Shown: positions 1 through 11,099 of the stretch, piece by piece
Layout of the letters: every line of letters starts with the position of its first letter
Numbering within the stretch: the first letter of the stretch is position 1
NCBI RefSeq assembly: GCF_003473485.1
Contig: NC_053044.1
Location: 49,082,091 to 49,146,090, forward strand
Length of the DNA: 64,000 nucleotides
DNA from: Medicago truncatula
Lineage: Eukaryota > Streptophyta > Magnoliopsida > Fabales > Fabaceae
Reading direction: 5' to 3'
Notes under the pieces: generated by a model
What the model was told of the DNA's origin: nothing
Seen by the model: only the letters and a program-made list of their open reading frames with translations
Database searches by the model: none
Translations under genes and position numbers: made by a program

Positions 1-201
1 AAATAGTGGATATCTATTCCTGCGTTAAATATATAAAATTGAGTCAATCATTAAAACTTTTTTTTAAGGAAACAAAAATTGTATCAAATAAAAACGAAAA
101 AGTATAAAAATCGAGGGGACATCAAACTTAACTTAGTTACTCTGCATAAAATGGGGTAATGAACAACAATAGGCAATACATGTGACGAAACCGCACAAAT
201 G

Positions 202-915
202 GACTCTTCTAGGGCTATTCGCGGTTTGGTTTGATTCGGTTTTAAGGTTAAAAGTCATCCGAACCGCAAGATAAATAAGTATGCAATTTGGTTTGATTTG
301 GTTGACTTTTAAAATAAACTCCGAACCAAATCAAACCAATACGGTTTGGATTAGATTGATTGGTGCGGTTTTATAGACAATTTTTTTTTTGTTTCCAACA
401 TTAAAATCAAATTAAAAAGGTAAAACATAACATATTTTCAGCAATATTTTAAATTTCATACAACATTACAATTTTATTTTCATCCAACAATGTTTTCAAC
501 TATGTAGATCAAACTTAAATACGGACAAAAAGCAATCCTTTTTGTAAGAAATACAAAAGACTAAAATATTTATCATTCTTTAAAAATTCAAGTAGTACAT
601 AAATAGATTTTTGAAAGAAAAAACAAAGAAGAAACTTAACAAAATAAAAAATATGTCATTTTATTAAAGTTTCCGTTGAAATTCTATGAGTATTGGTCCA
701 AGTGATATATATTTAATTAGTGTTTTTCTTATATTGTGGTTTGGTTGGTAAAATAAAAACTGCAAATCGAACCAAACCATGCGGTTGAGTAAAAATTGAT
801 CCGAATACATCGAACTAAATACGATGTTTTGCGGTTTCAGTTTGAATTGATTCAGTTTACAGTTTTTCTATTGAATCTGTTCGGTTTTAAACACCGTGAG
901 ACTCTTGACTCTTCT
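202..915. repeat. Dispersed cggtttggtt-rich element, probable non-autonomous DNA transposon
   Basis: Both ends carry the cggtttggttt / gttcggtttt wording common in plant intergenic repeats: about 220-375 on the left and 735-895 on the right, partly in inverted orientation. The 9-mer GACTCTTCT occurs at 202-210 just before the block and again at 907-915 just after it, as expected for a target-site duplication. The 380-730 interior is plain AT-rich sequence with no coding signal. Family assignment (hAT-like) is a guess. Confidence 0.45.
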
Positions 916-1233
916 ATTGTAAAATCCAATTTTTTTGTTCATAAATACTTTCTTTTAATTTAATTTTTAAGATCTATTATACCAAATACGTATTAATTAC
1001 ATTAAATTAAATTTAATCATATCACATTCATCCGTATTCAATAGTCCACTGATATTGATGGAAATTTTATTATTTTTTTGATGTGATGGAAATTATCCAA
1101 GTATTAGAACGTTTCGTACCTAAAAAAAAAGTATTAGAACGTTTCGTGTCACTTAACAATAATTTTGTCAAAAAATATCACCTAATAATAATAATAATCC
1201 ATATATTTAAATTATTTTATGAGTTTAATGACG

Positions 1234-1352
1234 GTAGGTTGACGGTTCAAAACAATTATGTAAATACAACCAATCAAAAACATTAATTCATATGACGATT
1301 CTAAATATTTTAATTTATTGTGTGTACAAAATTATTTGGACCGTCAACCTAC
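1234..1352. repeat. Short palindromic MITE
   Basis: The left arm (TAGGTTGACGGT from about 1235) is matched by its reverse complement ending at 1351. The arms extend about 33 bases and enclose about 50 AT-rich bases. No transposase sequence is present. The flanks are too AT-rich to decide the target-site duplication. Confidence 0.6.
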
Positions 1353-1760
1353 AATTTTAACTCTTATTTTATTTACAATTTTATTATTCTTTATTTAATT
1401 AAATAAATAAATATAATATAATTTAGATTTGAATCAAGTCAAATTTTCATTAGATAATCAAAACATCATAATTTTAATTTTGAATTTGAATCTAAGTCAA
1501 TTTGTTAGGATAACCAAGAAATTGTTAGGGTGAAATTTGTTTCCATTTTTCTCGGAAACCCCTTCAAATTCACGAAATCAAATCAAAATTTAAATGGCAA
1601 GTAAATCTAGTCCCTAGTTTTTCTCCCATAATAATGAATAAAAATAACAAAAAATCGTTTAGTTTTAATGGTAAAAAATAATATTGTTGAGAATGACCGG
1701 TGGAGCGGTGTTGACCCGGAAAAACCCTTTTCCTTCTCCCAACTTCTCGCTAATCTTATA

Positions 1761-1770
1761 CTATAAATAC
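1761..1770 (+). promoter_or_regulatory. TATA box of the arabinogalactan-protein gene
   Basis: CTATAAATAC lies about 110 bases upstream of the ATG at 1879. A pyrimidine-rich leader (TTTCTTCTTC, 1790-1845) follows, as is common in highly expressed plant genes. The expected transcription start is around 1795. Confidence 0.6.
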
Positions 1771-1878
1771 TCATTCCCTTTCTTCTTCATTATTTCACAG
1801 TTTTCCCATTTTCTTTCTTCTAAGTTTCTTTCTTCTAAGAAAAAAGAAATAAGAAAACTCAGAATCAATTCATCAACA

Positions 1879-2325
1879 ATGTCTTCCAACGTTGCTTTCT
1901 TCTTCGTTTTCGCTTTACTCGCCACCACCGCTTTTGGTGAAGCACCTTCCACCTCACCCACCGCCGCACCAAAAGCTTCACACGCTGCGCCTGCACCTAA
2001 AGCCACCGCCACTCCACCTTCTTCCACTACCACACCACCAAAATCATCCGCCACATCACCAACATCCTCACCAGCTCCCAAGGTTTCATCTCCACCTTCT
2101 CCAACACCAACCTCCGCTGAAGCTCCCGTTGAATCTCCCACCGAGTCTCCACCCGCTCCCGTTTCTCCCACCGTCTCTCCAGCGACCTCTCCCGTTGCTT
2201 CTGGACCTGCTGTCAGCGATGCTCCTGCTGAGGCTCCCGCTGGTTCTAGCGCCGCCGCTTCATTCAGAGTCTCCTTCGTTGGCGGATCTGTCGCCGCTTT
2301 CGTCGCTGCTGCTTTACTGATGTAG
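1879..2325 (+). CDS. Classical arabinogalactan protein (GPI-anchored AGP)
   Basis: Single-exon gene of 148 residues. Residues 1-20 form a hydrophobic signal peptide ending near AFG/EAP. Residues 21 to about 120 are almost entirely Pro, Ala, Ser and Thr in AP, SP and TP dipeptides, the typical sites of proline hydroxylation and arabinogalactan addition. The tail (from about SFRVSFVGGSV to the end) is hydrophobic and fits a GPI-anchor signal, with small residues (AGSSAAA) just before it. The protein is expected at the outer face of the plasma membrane or in the wall. The ATG at 1879 was chosen over an upstream in-frame start at 1684 because it follows a TATA box at 1761 and immediately precedes the signal peptide. 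Opposite-strand and +1 open frames here are shadows of the biased composition. The exact AGP subclass is not assignable by eye. Confidence 0.9.
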   Translation: MSSNVAFFFVFALLATTAFGEAPSTSPTAAPKASHAAPAPKATATPPSSTTTPPKSSATSPTSSPAPKVSSPPSPTPTSAEAPVESPTESPPAPVSPTVSPATSPVASGPAVSDAPAEAPAGSSAAASFRVSFVGGSVAAFVAAALLM

Positions 2326-4264
2326 ATCTGGAGTATGACGTGGCGTTTCGGTAGTTAGGGTTTTATTATATTATTATATTATATATGATTATCATATGAA
2401 ACTTTGTTAATTTATTTAATTTTTAATATATTCTGATTGTTATTATTATGGATGATTAAGATCTTATTGATACGAATTGCTCGGAGATCCTCTGTTTTCT
2501 CATTATCATTAGTATTAGGGCTTAGGGTTTCTTTTCATTGACTCTTGAGATTTATTATCACTTATTATTTTTATTATAATTATTGCTATTATTTCTGCCT
2601 TCTCCTTTATTTAATTCTGTTTATGATTTTCCCTTGTATTTAGTTTTGTAAATTTGTTACTAATTTTTGTTGATTAGTTTTAGATTCGAGTTTATTTCGG
2701 TCAAGTTTATCCAGTATCTATCTGATAATTATGGATAATTTGTTTGTTTGCGATTAGATTTGGGGAATTAATCAGCGATTGAATTCATGGAAGAACCAAA
2801 ATTTTGTCGTTTTTAGGTCGAAGCATGTGTCAGTTAATAAGTGTATTTGGAGTATTGTATTTTTTAATTTATGACTTAAATTAAATTAATGATTAATTTT
2901 GGCTTTTTCTAAAAAATAAAGAAATGGATAGGGGTGCATGTACTGTTTGTGTTTTGTTCAAATTGTGCGAGGAAAAAGTGGATTTGGCTTTAACAGGTGT
3001 CGCACTTCAACACATGTTTGTGGTCCTTCCATGTCACCAACGCATGTGCTTAGCGACACATACTAGGAAGGAAGACATTATCCGCGTGTCTACTTTTTTG
3101 CTGCACAAAGCTTCAATATAAAACGTTTCTTATTCTCGAAGGTTTTTATAAGTATGTTTTTGTTTTGTTTGTGCAACACGTACGTTGCACTGTAACTAGA
3201 AAAGCAAACAATAAAATGCTCACGTTTAAATTGATAATGCCGGTCTTTGCGTTATTTTTTTGGGAAGGGGGTCTTTAGTGGTTGTGGTTTCACATTCATC
3301 TAAGTGATAACATTCCATGTTTCACTAAGTTGAGGGTTTGTCTGTTTCATGTAATGTGAGTGTCTTTAACAAAATAAAGATGTGCATGTGTCATTTAAAC
3401 CTAACTGAGAGGTGAGTGCGAATGCACTTGAATCTTCTGTTCTACTTTTATTATTAGCCAAGACTCTTAAACAAGCACGCCGATAGTAAAATAAGTCAGT
3501 AACAGGTGAAGTTATTCAGTATTAGATTAATGATTTCTGATATGTAAACACCCCCATGTGGAGGTAACACTCTTCTACCACCCTTACTTGTCAATTATAA
3601 TAATAAAAAATTCTACCTAATACATGACATGTAATTTCAAAAAGAAAAAAAGAAAAAGAATGAAATGTTCTCTCTCTTCTCATTGATAGTCGTGTGTCTC
3701 TCTCTCTCCTATCCCTGTTCCTTTTTATTTCCCTTCGTCGGCGAGAAGATTTCCACCACCATTTATGTTGACGTCGTCGTCTACTGAGTGGTTTTCCAGT
3801 ATGCTGATCTCCTCCAACATGTTGTCTTCGTCGTCGTTGTCGCGCTCTCTCACCATCGTTGTCCTTAAATGAATCTTTCCATTTACTCTCAATCGGTGTT
3901 GCTTCACCATTGAAGGTGAGTAATTTCTATTTCTTGTTTTTACCTCTTCCAATATCTGGTCTGATTGATTGTTTACATCTAGGGTTATTTGAGTTTTATT
4001 TCCATCTTGTGTTGGGTGAAAATGCAGTTATGGTAGCAGCTTCAAGTTGAAGCAAAACTGCACAAATTTTGATTATTTGTGTTTTTGTGTGTTCAATTAT
4101 AGGTAGATCTTCTTTGATTACAATCACATATGGGTTTGATGGGTCAATTCAATGTTTATGGGACTGATGATCCATCAACTCAATGTTTATGTAAAGTGGA
4201 TATAAAACCTCAGAGTTAGTCTTAAAGTCAATATATCATTCCCCATATATATATATATATAGAC
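2326..4264. other. Intergenic region with one repeat and an exon-like patch
   Basis: 2326-2700 is the 3' flank of the AGP gene, AT-rich. A 65-codon open frame at 2924-3121 has no recognisable motif. 3345-3520 resembles 12,675-12,850 (listed separately). 3660-3920 holds CT-rich sequence followed by a codon-like stretch ending in a good donor (AAG/GTGAGTAA near 3917), as in a first exon. I cannot join it to anything downstream, so no gene is called. Confidence 0.4.
3345..3520. repeat. Dispersed repeat, copy 1 (copy 2 at 12,675-12,850)
   Basis: The wording AATGTGAGTGTCTTTAACAA, then a run around AATCTTCT, then CCGATAGTAAAATAAGTCAG, recurs in diverged form at 12,675-12,850 in the same order and spacing. 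No ends or coding content are clear, so the element class is unknown. Confidence 0.4.
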
Positions 4265-4649
4265 AAATTTTATAGTACACTCAAATATTTGAGTGTACCG
4301 ATACATCAAATTGTTAAATTATTAATTAAATGAGTTGTTTTTTTGAAGAAATCTATCATTTACAATTATAAAAATTAAATCTTATTTACCAAAAGCGTCG
4401 ACGAAATAAAATTTAATTTTTTTGAATTTTTATTACTCATAATTAAGATTATTGGTTATTTTTTATGAGTAATGTTAAAAATTTAATATGATTCTTATAA
4501 ACAATGAAATTATGTTTTTCTTCTTATGAAATGATGTTTTCTAAAGGATAACCTTGACAAATAGCTCTTTACTTCCTAAAATAATAATTTATGAAGCAAG
4601 GAGTACCGGTACACCCCAATTTGTAAGGTGTACCGCAGAAGTTCCCATA
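4265..4649. repeat. MITE with GTACACTC termini, copy 1
   Basis: The left end reads roughly ACAAATTTTATAGTACACTC. The right end is its approximate reverse complement (GGTGTACCGCAGAAGTTCCC, 4630-4649). The interior of about 340 bases is AT-rich, with the same internal phrases as the two copies at 6759-7570 (for example a run of AAAATTTAATTTTTTTGAAT type). It is flanked by TA microsatellites, which hides any target duplication. Confidence 0.65.
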
Positions 4650-5713
4650 TATATATATATATATATAGAGAGAGAGCATGATACGGCGCGAGTGTGGTGT
4701 CGTTTGGAGTGAAGGCGGCTACATGGTTGGCTGGAAATTGGAACTGAGAGACAGAGAGCGGAGAAGAAATTAAACTGATAAATGAAAGTGAGAGAGAGAG
4801 GGTGTGTAAGGTTTAATATGTATTTTGTTTTTTAAATGAAAAATAATTTAATTTCCACCAGGCAAAAGATGCCACATCAGCAGGTGTAGTAAAGGGTGTA
4901 CAAAACAAAGTGGTCGATCTATCATTTCTCAGATTAATTGTTTGACCATTGTTAAACATTGAAGTTTTAAAAAAATACAGTAATATAAATCTAAAGTCAG
5001 TGACAATTGTTTTTCTCATGTAGGTTTTAATGATCCCTAATTTAAAAATGGACTACTGCAAGTTAAGTATGTTCTCTGGATCTATACTTCAAAAAAATTC
5101 TAAATAACTTCACAACTGTGTCCATGGATCTAACAGGATCTACTCAATTCACTTACGTTAGGACTTTGCTTTCCCCTGACCTCTTCTTCATTAGAAAAGG
5201 AAAAATTTCTCGGTAACCAATAAATCATTCAATATATTAAGCCACAAAAGAAACATGATAACAATGCAAAGATTTCCTAGAATACTAGTTTATTACAACA
5301 ACAACCTGCATATCGATAAAACAAGAAATCAAATTAATAGATATAACTGATTTAGATATTTTACCAAAGATTTAATAGGTTAAATAAATGATTTTATGAT
5401 TTTTTTATTTTCTATCACCCAATTCACTTATGCTAGGACTTTATCAACATGAGAAAAATCTCCATAACCAATAATCATTCAATATATTAGATTACTACAG
5501 AATTATTGATCCGTGCATACATAAACACAACACGCACACGACACATAGTTTAAAAATGAAAACAATTAATAGTAGCTACAAGAACCTTTATAAATCTGAA
5601 TGGATCGAAAAACAAGAAATAATAATTTGACTGCTAACGAAAATGAAAAGATAATAATTTGAAAAATGAAAAGAAAACCATGCAAGCACCGCCTCTGTAC
5701 TACATACATACCA

Positions 5714-6247
5714 TCAGAAGGATGTTGCAATAGAAGCACTACCAGCCTCAACCTTAACAGCAAGACGCATGCCACTTGAACAATCTCCAAAAGTAGCAGA
5801 TATGAAATAATGAGTTCCTGCAGTCTTAAGAGCTATGGTTGTCTCACCACTATTGTCTGAACTAATTGGATTTCCAGTGGTGCAGGAGATGTAGTCACTT
5901 GCTGCAACTTCATCCACAGTGTGTATAGCCCCATAGAGAAACACTGTCATATTAATAATATTAATGTAAGAAATTGATAATTTTATATCTTTGTTCTCAT
6001 CTCATTATGGAGAGAAAAAGCAAGCATTGAGTTGTGTTTGAAATGAAATATATAGAAAGGATTCTAGTTCCCACTTACCAAGGCTATCACCGACTACAAA
6101 GGTTTTTTCACTCGTCCATTTGCTATATTCAACACCGATTTGCCAGCCCAAAGAATCTCCCACAGTGTAGAAGGTTGCAAGGGTTGGCAGTGCCATGTTG
6201 ATTGCTAAAAAGAAGCACAAAACCATAGCAATATTAGAGAATGCCAT
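5714..6247 (-). CDS. Phytocyanin (uclacyanin-type), copy A, lacking two copper ligands and the C-terminal tail
   Basis: Two exons (6247-6079 and 5943-5714, intron phase 1, GT-AG) join to 132 residues. Residues 1-25 form a signal peptide ([18 protein letters not shown]...), then comes a plastocyanin-like domain. In phytocyanins copper is held by His, Cys, His and Met/Gln. Here His64 and Met115 remain, but the Cys position is Ser105 and the second His is Asp110; the disulfide cysteines Cys77 and Cys111 are kept. The Pro/Ser/Thr-rich segment and hydrophobic GPI tail seen in copies B and C are absent: the frame stops soon after the domain, at KVEAGSASIATSF. The domain may therefore be a secreted non-copper, early-nodulin-like form, or a decaying duplicate. 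The frame is fully open with intact splice sites, so it is not called a pseudogene. The three genes share intron position and promoter block. Confidence 0.85.
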
Positions 6248-6325
6248 TTGATGAGATAGCGAGGGGATCAATGAAGGGAAACAAAACAGACTACTAAGGA
6301 AACCATGAGATTGTAATACGAGTTT

Positions 6326-6350
6326 GCTTTTTATATTATTGCAAGCAAGG
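6326..6350 (-). promoter_or_regulatory. Shared core promoter block, phytocyanin copy A
   Basis: On the minus strand the block reads CTTGCTTGCAATAATATAAA. The same order (CTTGCTTGCAAT, then a TATA-like run, then AGC) lies upstream of copies B and C. Here it is about 80 bases before the ATG, suitable for a TATA box. Conservation among duplicates may reflect shared ancestry as well as function. Confidence 0.5.
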
Positions 6351-6758
6351 TTAACCCCCATTTTTCCATCTATTCTTTAAATATCACGTTGGACATACTT
6401 TAATAGGAACTATAAAAAAATGTAATGTCAACTGAGAATGCGTAAAGAAATTAAATATATCTTGTTTGTGTTCACATGGGTGATTGTCAAGCTAACAAGG
6501 TTAAATATCAACTTTTAATTTTAATTTTTTTTAAGTGGGTATCATGCCCACATTATTGTAATTGAAATTGAGTTACTCCAGCTTCCTTCCTTCAATGTTC
6601 ACGATGTTATTAAATTGGATTGCATCAAGATCCTCAGCTTTAATCTATAGATTTTTTCTAATAAAGTAATGAAATCAAAGGTAGTGTATGATAGTTCTAA
6701 ATATTCTATATGAATATATACATACTTTGTACATTGCTATCTATGTTAATTTCATGGG

Positions 6759-7162
6759 AACTTCTACGGTACACTCATAAATTAAAGTGTACCGGTACCT
6801 CTGCTTTCTAAATTTATACATTAACAATCAATTCTATGAAATAAATAGTTATTTGTCAGCATTTATATCTCAGAAAATATCATTTCATAAGATAAACACA
6901 TCATTCATTGTTTATAAGAATCATAGTAATTTTTTTTTACATATTATCGTATAAAATAATCAAAGTTCTCTATTATGAGCGATAAAAATTCAAAAAAATC
7001 AATTTTAATTCGTTGATGCTTTTGGTGAATACGATTTTAATCATTATAATTATAAATGATAAAAAATAATATTTTTCTTCAAAAAATAACTTATTTAACT
7101 ATAAATTTAAGGGTTTGGTATACCGGTACACTCAAATATGTTGGGTGTACGGTAGAATTTGC
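6759..7162. repeat. MITE with GTACACTC termini, copy 2
   Basis: It starts GGGAACTTCTACGGTACACT at 6759 and ends with the approximate reverse complement GGGTGTACGGTAGAATTTGCC. Interior phrases match the copy at 4265-4649. It lies head to tail against the next copy with no spacer. Confidence 0.6.
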
Positions 7163-7570
7163 CGGCAAATTCTAGGGTACACCCAACAATTTGAGTGTAT
7201 TGGTACACCGAATTTTTAAATTAATAGTTAAATGAGTTATTTTTTGTAGGAAAAAATATTTTCTATCACCTATAATCATAATAACTAAATCTTATTTACC
7301 AAAATCGTCAACACAATAAAATTTGATTTTTCTGAATTCCTATTACTCATAATATAGAATTTTGATTATTTTTTACGATAAAATGTAGAAAAATTTAGTA
7401 TGATTTTTCTAAAAAATGAAATGATGTTTTTTCTTATAAAATGATATTTTCTAAAATATATATGTCAACAAATACCTATTTTCTTTCATAAAAAATGATA
7501 GTTAATTTATAAAAATTATAAGCGAGTGTACCAGTATATTTTAATTTACGAGTGTACCGTAGAAGTTCCC
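7163..7570. repeat. MITE with GTACACTC termini, copy 3, abutting copy 2
   Basis: It starts GGCAAATTCTAGGGTACACC at 7163 and ends GAGTGTACCGTAGAAGTTCCC near 7570. The junction with copy 2 is itself a palindrome (AATTTGCCGGCAAATT). The outer ends of the pair (6759 and 7570) are closer in sequence to each other than either is to its inner end. Confidence 0.6.
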
Positions 7571-8330
7571 TTATATAGTAAGAACAAAAGAGAAAAATAA
7601 TCATGTTATATTAACAAACTAACTAACTAGCTTTTCTTATATGCGAATATTCGTTTCAAGCTTTTTGGTAAGTTATGTTGAAATTTTCAGTAAGTTTCTC
7701 AAATGATAACATCCAACAAATTGGTGATTTGAAGATCTTCCTCGAAAAGTGCCTCTACTGCCGGTATAAGAATTCATAGACCAAATATAGGTGGACTCCA
7801 AGATAAGCATTCTTGAAGTCATTGAAAAATAGTTATGCTGGGAAGTTCTCGGCGTTCAAGAATTCCAAATTACCTAAAGAAACTTGAATAAGATGTTTTT
7901 CAAGTTAGCTAGAAGAAACTTGACATGTTGGACCATATATAGGAGTTAGTTTCTTTCTTTTTCTATAAACAGTAGACTCGCACTTCATGCAAAAAAGTTC
8001 ATTTTCCTTATGTAAATTAGCCTACAAGATTACACATCCGTCCTCCTAAGATAAACATTTTACCAAGAACATTGTATATAACTCGGTTTTACTTGTAGCA
8101 ATACCATTTTCTTTGACTTTTGTTCTTGTTATTTTTCTGTATATTTACTCCTCTCACCAAAGGAACAAAAATTATTTTCTAAATGAGAAAAATTGCAATC
8201 ACCCCGCTCCTTAAATATGTTTGAATAATGTATAATTTTTAAATGAAGATTTAATATCCTTGTTAGAGATTTTTTTTTTGAACATGTCAAACTGAAGACG
8301 CAGTATGTATAAGTCATTAAATAAACTTAC
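7571..8330. other. Intergenic, no gene seen
   Basis: AT-rich sequence. Open frames here are short and show no motif, signal peptide or splice context. No repeat structure stands out. Confidence 0.5.
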
Positions 8331-8399
8331 AACGCCATCAATGAAGAATAACATAATCAATTCTTCAAATATTAACAATATCCAAACTTACAAGAGGGT

Positions 8400-8640
8400 G
8401 GATATTTCAGTGATGAATATCAAACACCCTTAGTTTTGATCATTCCCATGATAAATTTTGTACCATGTCAATAGTAGGGCTTTGAGATGTTCTCCATCTG
8501 ATAAAAACAAGATTATTTTTGAGTTTCCAAATAGAACAAATACATTGTCAACCATATAACATGAATGCCCTTCTTCACTTGTTTACCACGAGAAGTCAAA
8601 CCTATAAACCGAATAACACGAGTCCAACTATTATTATGCA
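8400..8640 (-). mobile_element. LINE ORF2 remnant (C-terminal part)
   Basis: The minus-strand frame with NSWTRVIRFIGL followed by KGIHVIWLTMYLFYLETQK resembles the segment after the zinc-binding reverse-transcriptase domain of plant L1-type elements (a conserved Trp-rich IWxxxxWxIWxxRN-like stretch). The frame closes soon after and the usual RN(N/D) part is lost. Short and diverged, so the assignment is tentative. Confidence 0.4.
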
Positions 8641-8711
8641 CTAGATCCCCAATCCGTGTTGTCGCACGGGTCATATATAGTGTGCAATAAAAGAAAGCCG
8701 AATATAACATA

Positions 8712-8790
8712 CTCCCTCTGTCCCAAATTGTATGACGTTTTGACCATTTCGCACGTATTAAGAAATGTAAATAATATTGTGTGGGGTTTT
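8712..8790. repeat. Truncated Stowaway MITE (same family as 45,192-45,426)
   Basis: It begins TACTCCCTCTGTCCCAAATT and continues with TTGTATGACGTTTT and AAGAAATGTAAATAATATTG, matching the first 80 bases of the complete element at 45,192. The second terminus is missing. Confidence 0.7.
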
Positions 8791-9026
8791 TTCCTTAAAG
8801 GTAATTTTGGCAAGCTAGGGTGTGCAATGGGGTAGTCAAGACTACTTAACATAAACTTTATGCATTCCGAATCATTAGAAAATTATTTTGCAATGAAATG
8901 AAGCATTCAAATCATGACTCAATAAAGAATAATCAGGAAGAGTGCAAAACACTGATATTCAAAAAAAAAAATTGGATTAACCTTGTTAGCTGCTAGTGTT
9001 CAAAATTTGATCTTCATCTCATAAAG

Positions 9027-9291
9027 GGTTGGATCTGGGCTGGACAAAGGCAGCTTTTGAAGGGTTGGATCTGGTTTTTCTGTTTCTGTTTCCACAGGGT
9101 TTCTTCTGTACTGCTTTGCTGTTTTTTTTTTCCTGTTATTTTGGGGTTTAGCAGCAGCATATCAGCAGCGTTTTCCTGCTGTTACAGCAGCTGTTGTGTG
9201 GTTCTGTTACCTTGTATGCTTTGTTCGATTACCCGTTTAGCACGGCTTGTACCGGGTGTGTTCTAATAATATATGCTGATTAAAAAAAAAA
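9027..9291 (+). mobile_element. Retroposon 3' tail ending in poly(A)
   Basis: A C/T- and GCTG-rich stretch with a repeated GGGTTGGATCTGG (about 9026 and 9062) ends in TATATGCTGATTAAAAAAAAA. This resembles the 3' untranslated end of plant LINEs. No reverse-transcriptase coding is present, and I could not find flanking direct repeats. Confidence 0.35.
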
Positions 9292-10336
9292 CTAAAAACA
9301 CAAATTATCTCTGCATTTCAGCAGTAAGTTAAACTTCCCAACACAATGATTTAAGCTGTAAGATCTCAAAGAATGACCTTCGCTTACCCTTACCAATCAT
9401 CTTGAGAACCAAGTAAGCACAATATTTGAAATTAAAATATCTTCAAGTATTTGGAATTAAAATAAGTGAACAGATTATAGTTTACACCTTAGATGATAAA
9501 CTCATAGTTCCAATCAGTTATCTGGATCAATCTTACAAACCTATTATTTCAAAAGATAATTCATAAGAACGTATATCTAAAAAATGTTACATAGATAAAG
9601 AAAATAAAATCAAGGTCCCTATTTTATCTCTTCTCAATCTCTCATGCCAGTGTTGTAAGTTGAATTCAAAAGCTATAGTTCCCCACACCATATGCTAAAA
9701 CTGATGCCAGAAATAACAACAACAAAAATCCAAGAGTAAAATGTCTGCAGCGCTTGTACAAAGATGATGATAATTTAAACACACAATCCCACGCCCTTCA
9801 ATACACATAAACGCCTGCCACACAGTAGAAAAAAAAAGAGCCAAACTTCTACTTGGTATTGAAACATGAATTAATCCCAACATCATGTCTTCTTCTTTCT
9901 TAGCTTCTACCAAACTGAGAAATTATGAGACACCTAAATTCTACATACAGCCACCACTATCAAAACTAACCACTTGCATGATACTCTTTGCAAATAACCA
10001 CAAACATTGATAGCAGAAAAACCAACACAAATTGAAGGAGCCTAGACCAGAATAAAACGAACACATCCAAAGTGAGCAGTATTGGTACAGTTCCACCCCT
10101 CCAATAAAGATTGCAGTTTCCAACTATAAAAAATAGAAGGAAATAATTAATCAACGAAACTGATAAAATAAAATAACATAACAACAAACACAGTGGCATC
10201 TAGTAAGCCGTCTTTGACTACATAGATGTCTTATTAAACAACATTTGATTCTAAAACTCCAGTTTCCCACAAACAGTAAAAACTCCAACAAAGTCAAAAA
10301 ATTCAGAAATGAAAATTGAATCAAATAAATTGAATA
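9292..10336. other. Intergenic, no gene recognised
   Basis: Minus-strand open frames of 60-77 codons overlap each other and have low-complexity hydrophobic composition. None has family motifs or convincing splice partners. Confidence 0.4.
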
Positions 10337-10583
10337 GATGGTTCTCACAACACCTTCAGTAGCATCCATAGCAATGGTTCTCACAACACCTTCACCCAAA
10401 TGCTGAGTCAGTTCCAACACCAATCTCGAAGAATAATCTAGAACTTTAAGAGCAGTCAACGACGGCACCAATAACTTGACAAACATGACTGATCGCTCCC
10501 TTTCCTGTAAACTCATCGGTGATTTTACCACCTTCGGAAACCTCCTTCTTCACCGGAGGCGTAGACAGAGCTGGTGCAATGGC
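10337..10583 (-). pseudogene. Fragment of mitochondrial ATP synthase subunit beta gene
   Basis: The minus-strand reading gives a presequence-proximal piece ([19 protein letters not shown], then [18 protein letters not shown]) and then, in another frame, [20 protein letters not shown] and [16 protein letters not shown]. These match from memory the N-terminal beta-barrel domain of plant F1-ATPase beta ([43 protein letters not shown]). About 11 residues (VRFxEGLPPIL in the intact protein) are missing at the join after VVD, and the frame shifts there. The copy stops before the nucleotide-binding P-loop. It is a gene fragment, not a working gene. In plants the parent is nuclear, so this is a nuclear-gene copy rather than organelle DNA. 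Confidence 0.8.
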
Positions 10584-10739
10584 GGTCAAATGACAGGAAT
10601 AATGCATGTAAATATATAAATAAGCAAGTAAATATAATAATTAGTGAAATTATAATAATGCATGTAACACTTCCACAAAATGGACCAAAATATGAATAAA
10701 ACTAAAACTTGCACTGTAATTATATGATGAAATTTTCCT

Positions 10740-10900
10740 GCCTTGAAGAGCCTGCAGCAATGTCTTGTATTCCGTTGCAATTGAATTCAAAGGTTTTTTA
10801 AGATCACTGCGTCTGATGCTCTGGCAGATCAATTGCAGGCAATGGAAACTCACAGAACTCACAGGTGACAATCCTCTGGGGGCAACTTTCACATTCGTGG
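10740..10900 (-). other. Unrecognised exon-like open segment
   Basis: The minus strand reads VAPRGLSPVSSVSFHCLQLI then SIRRSDLKKPLNSIATEYK and LLQALQG, with balanced amino-acid use unlike the surrounding shadows. It is followed by GCAGGAAAATTTC, without a clear GT donor. It sits 160 bases upstream of the ATP synthase beta fragment in the same orientation and may be a captured piece of another gene. I do not recognise the family. Confidence 0.25.
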
Positions 10901-11099
10901 ATATATAAAATATTGCAATCCATTGTTTCACTGCACAATGAATAGGCAACCTTCACAATTCACATTTTCTTTTGAAAAGCAGAATTCGTGAAAACTAATT
11001 GTCATATTTACATTCTAAACGATCAAATTTTCAAGATATATTGATTTTTTTCAAAAACTCAAAAGGCGGAAATAATAAAAAAAAAAGTGATTCGTACCA

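Noticed and set aside
1761-2320. Long open frames opposite to and overlapping the AGP gene (136 and 142 codons)
   Set aside because: They are frame shadows of the Pro/Ala/Ser/Thr-biased coding sequence; no own motif, promoter or signal peptide.
2924-3121. 65-codon open frame as a small gene
   Set aside because: No domain, no promoter, no splice context; Cys content is by chance.
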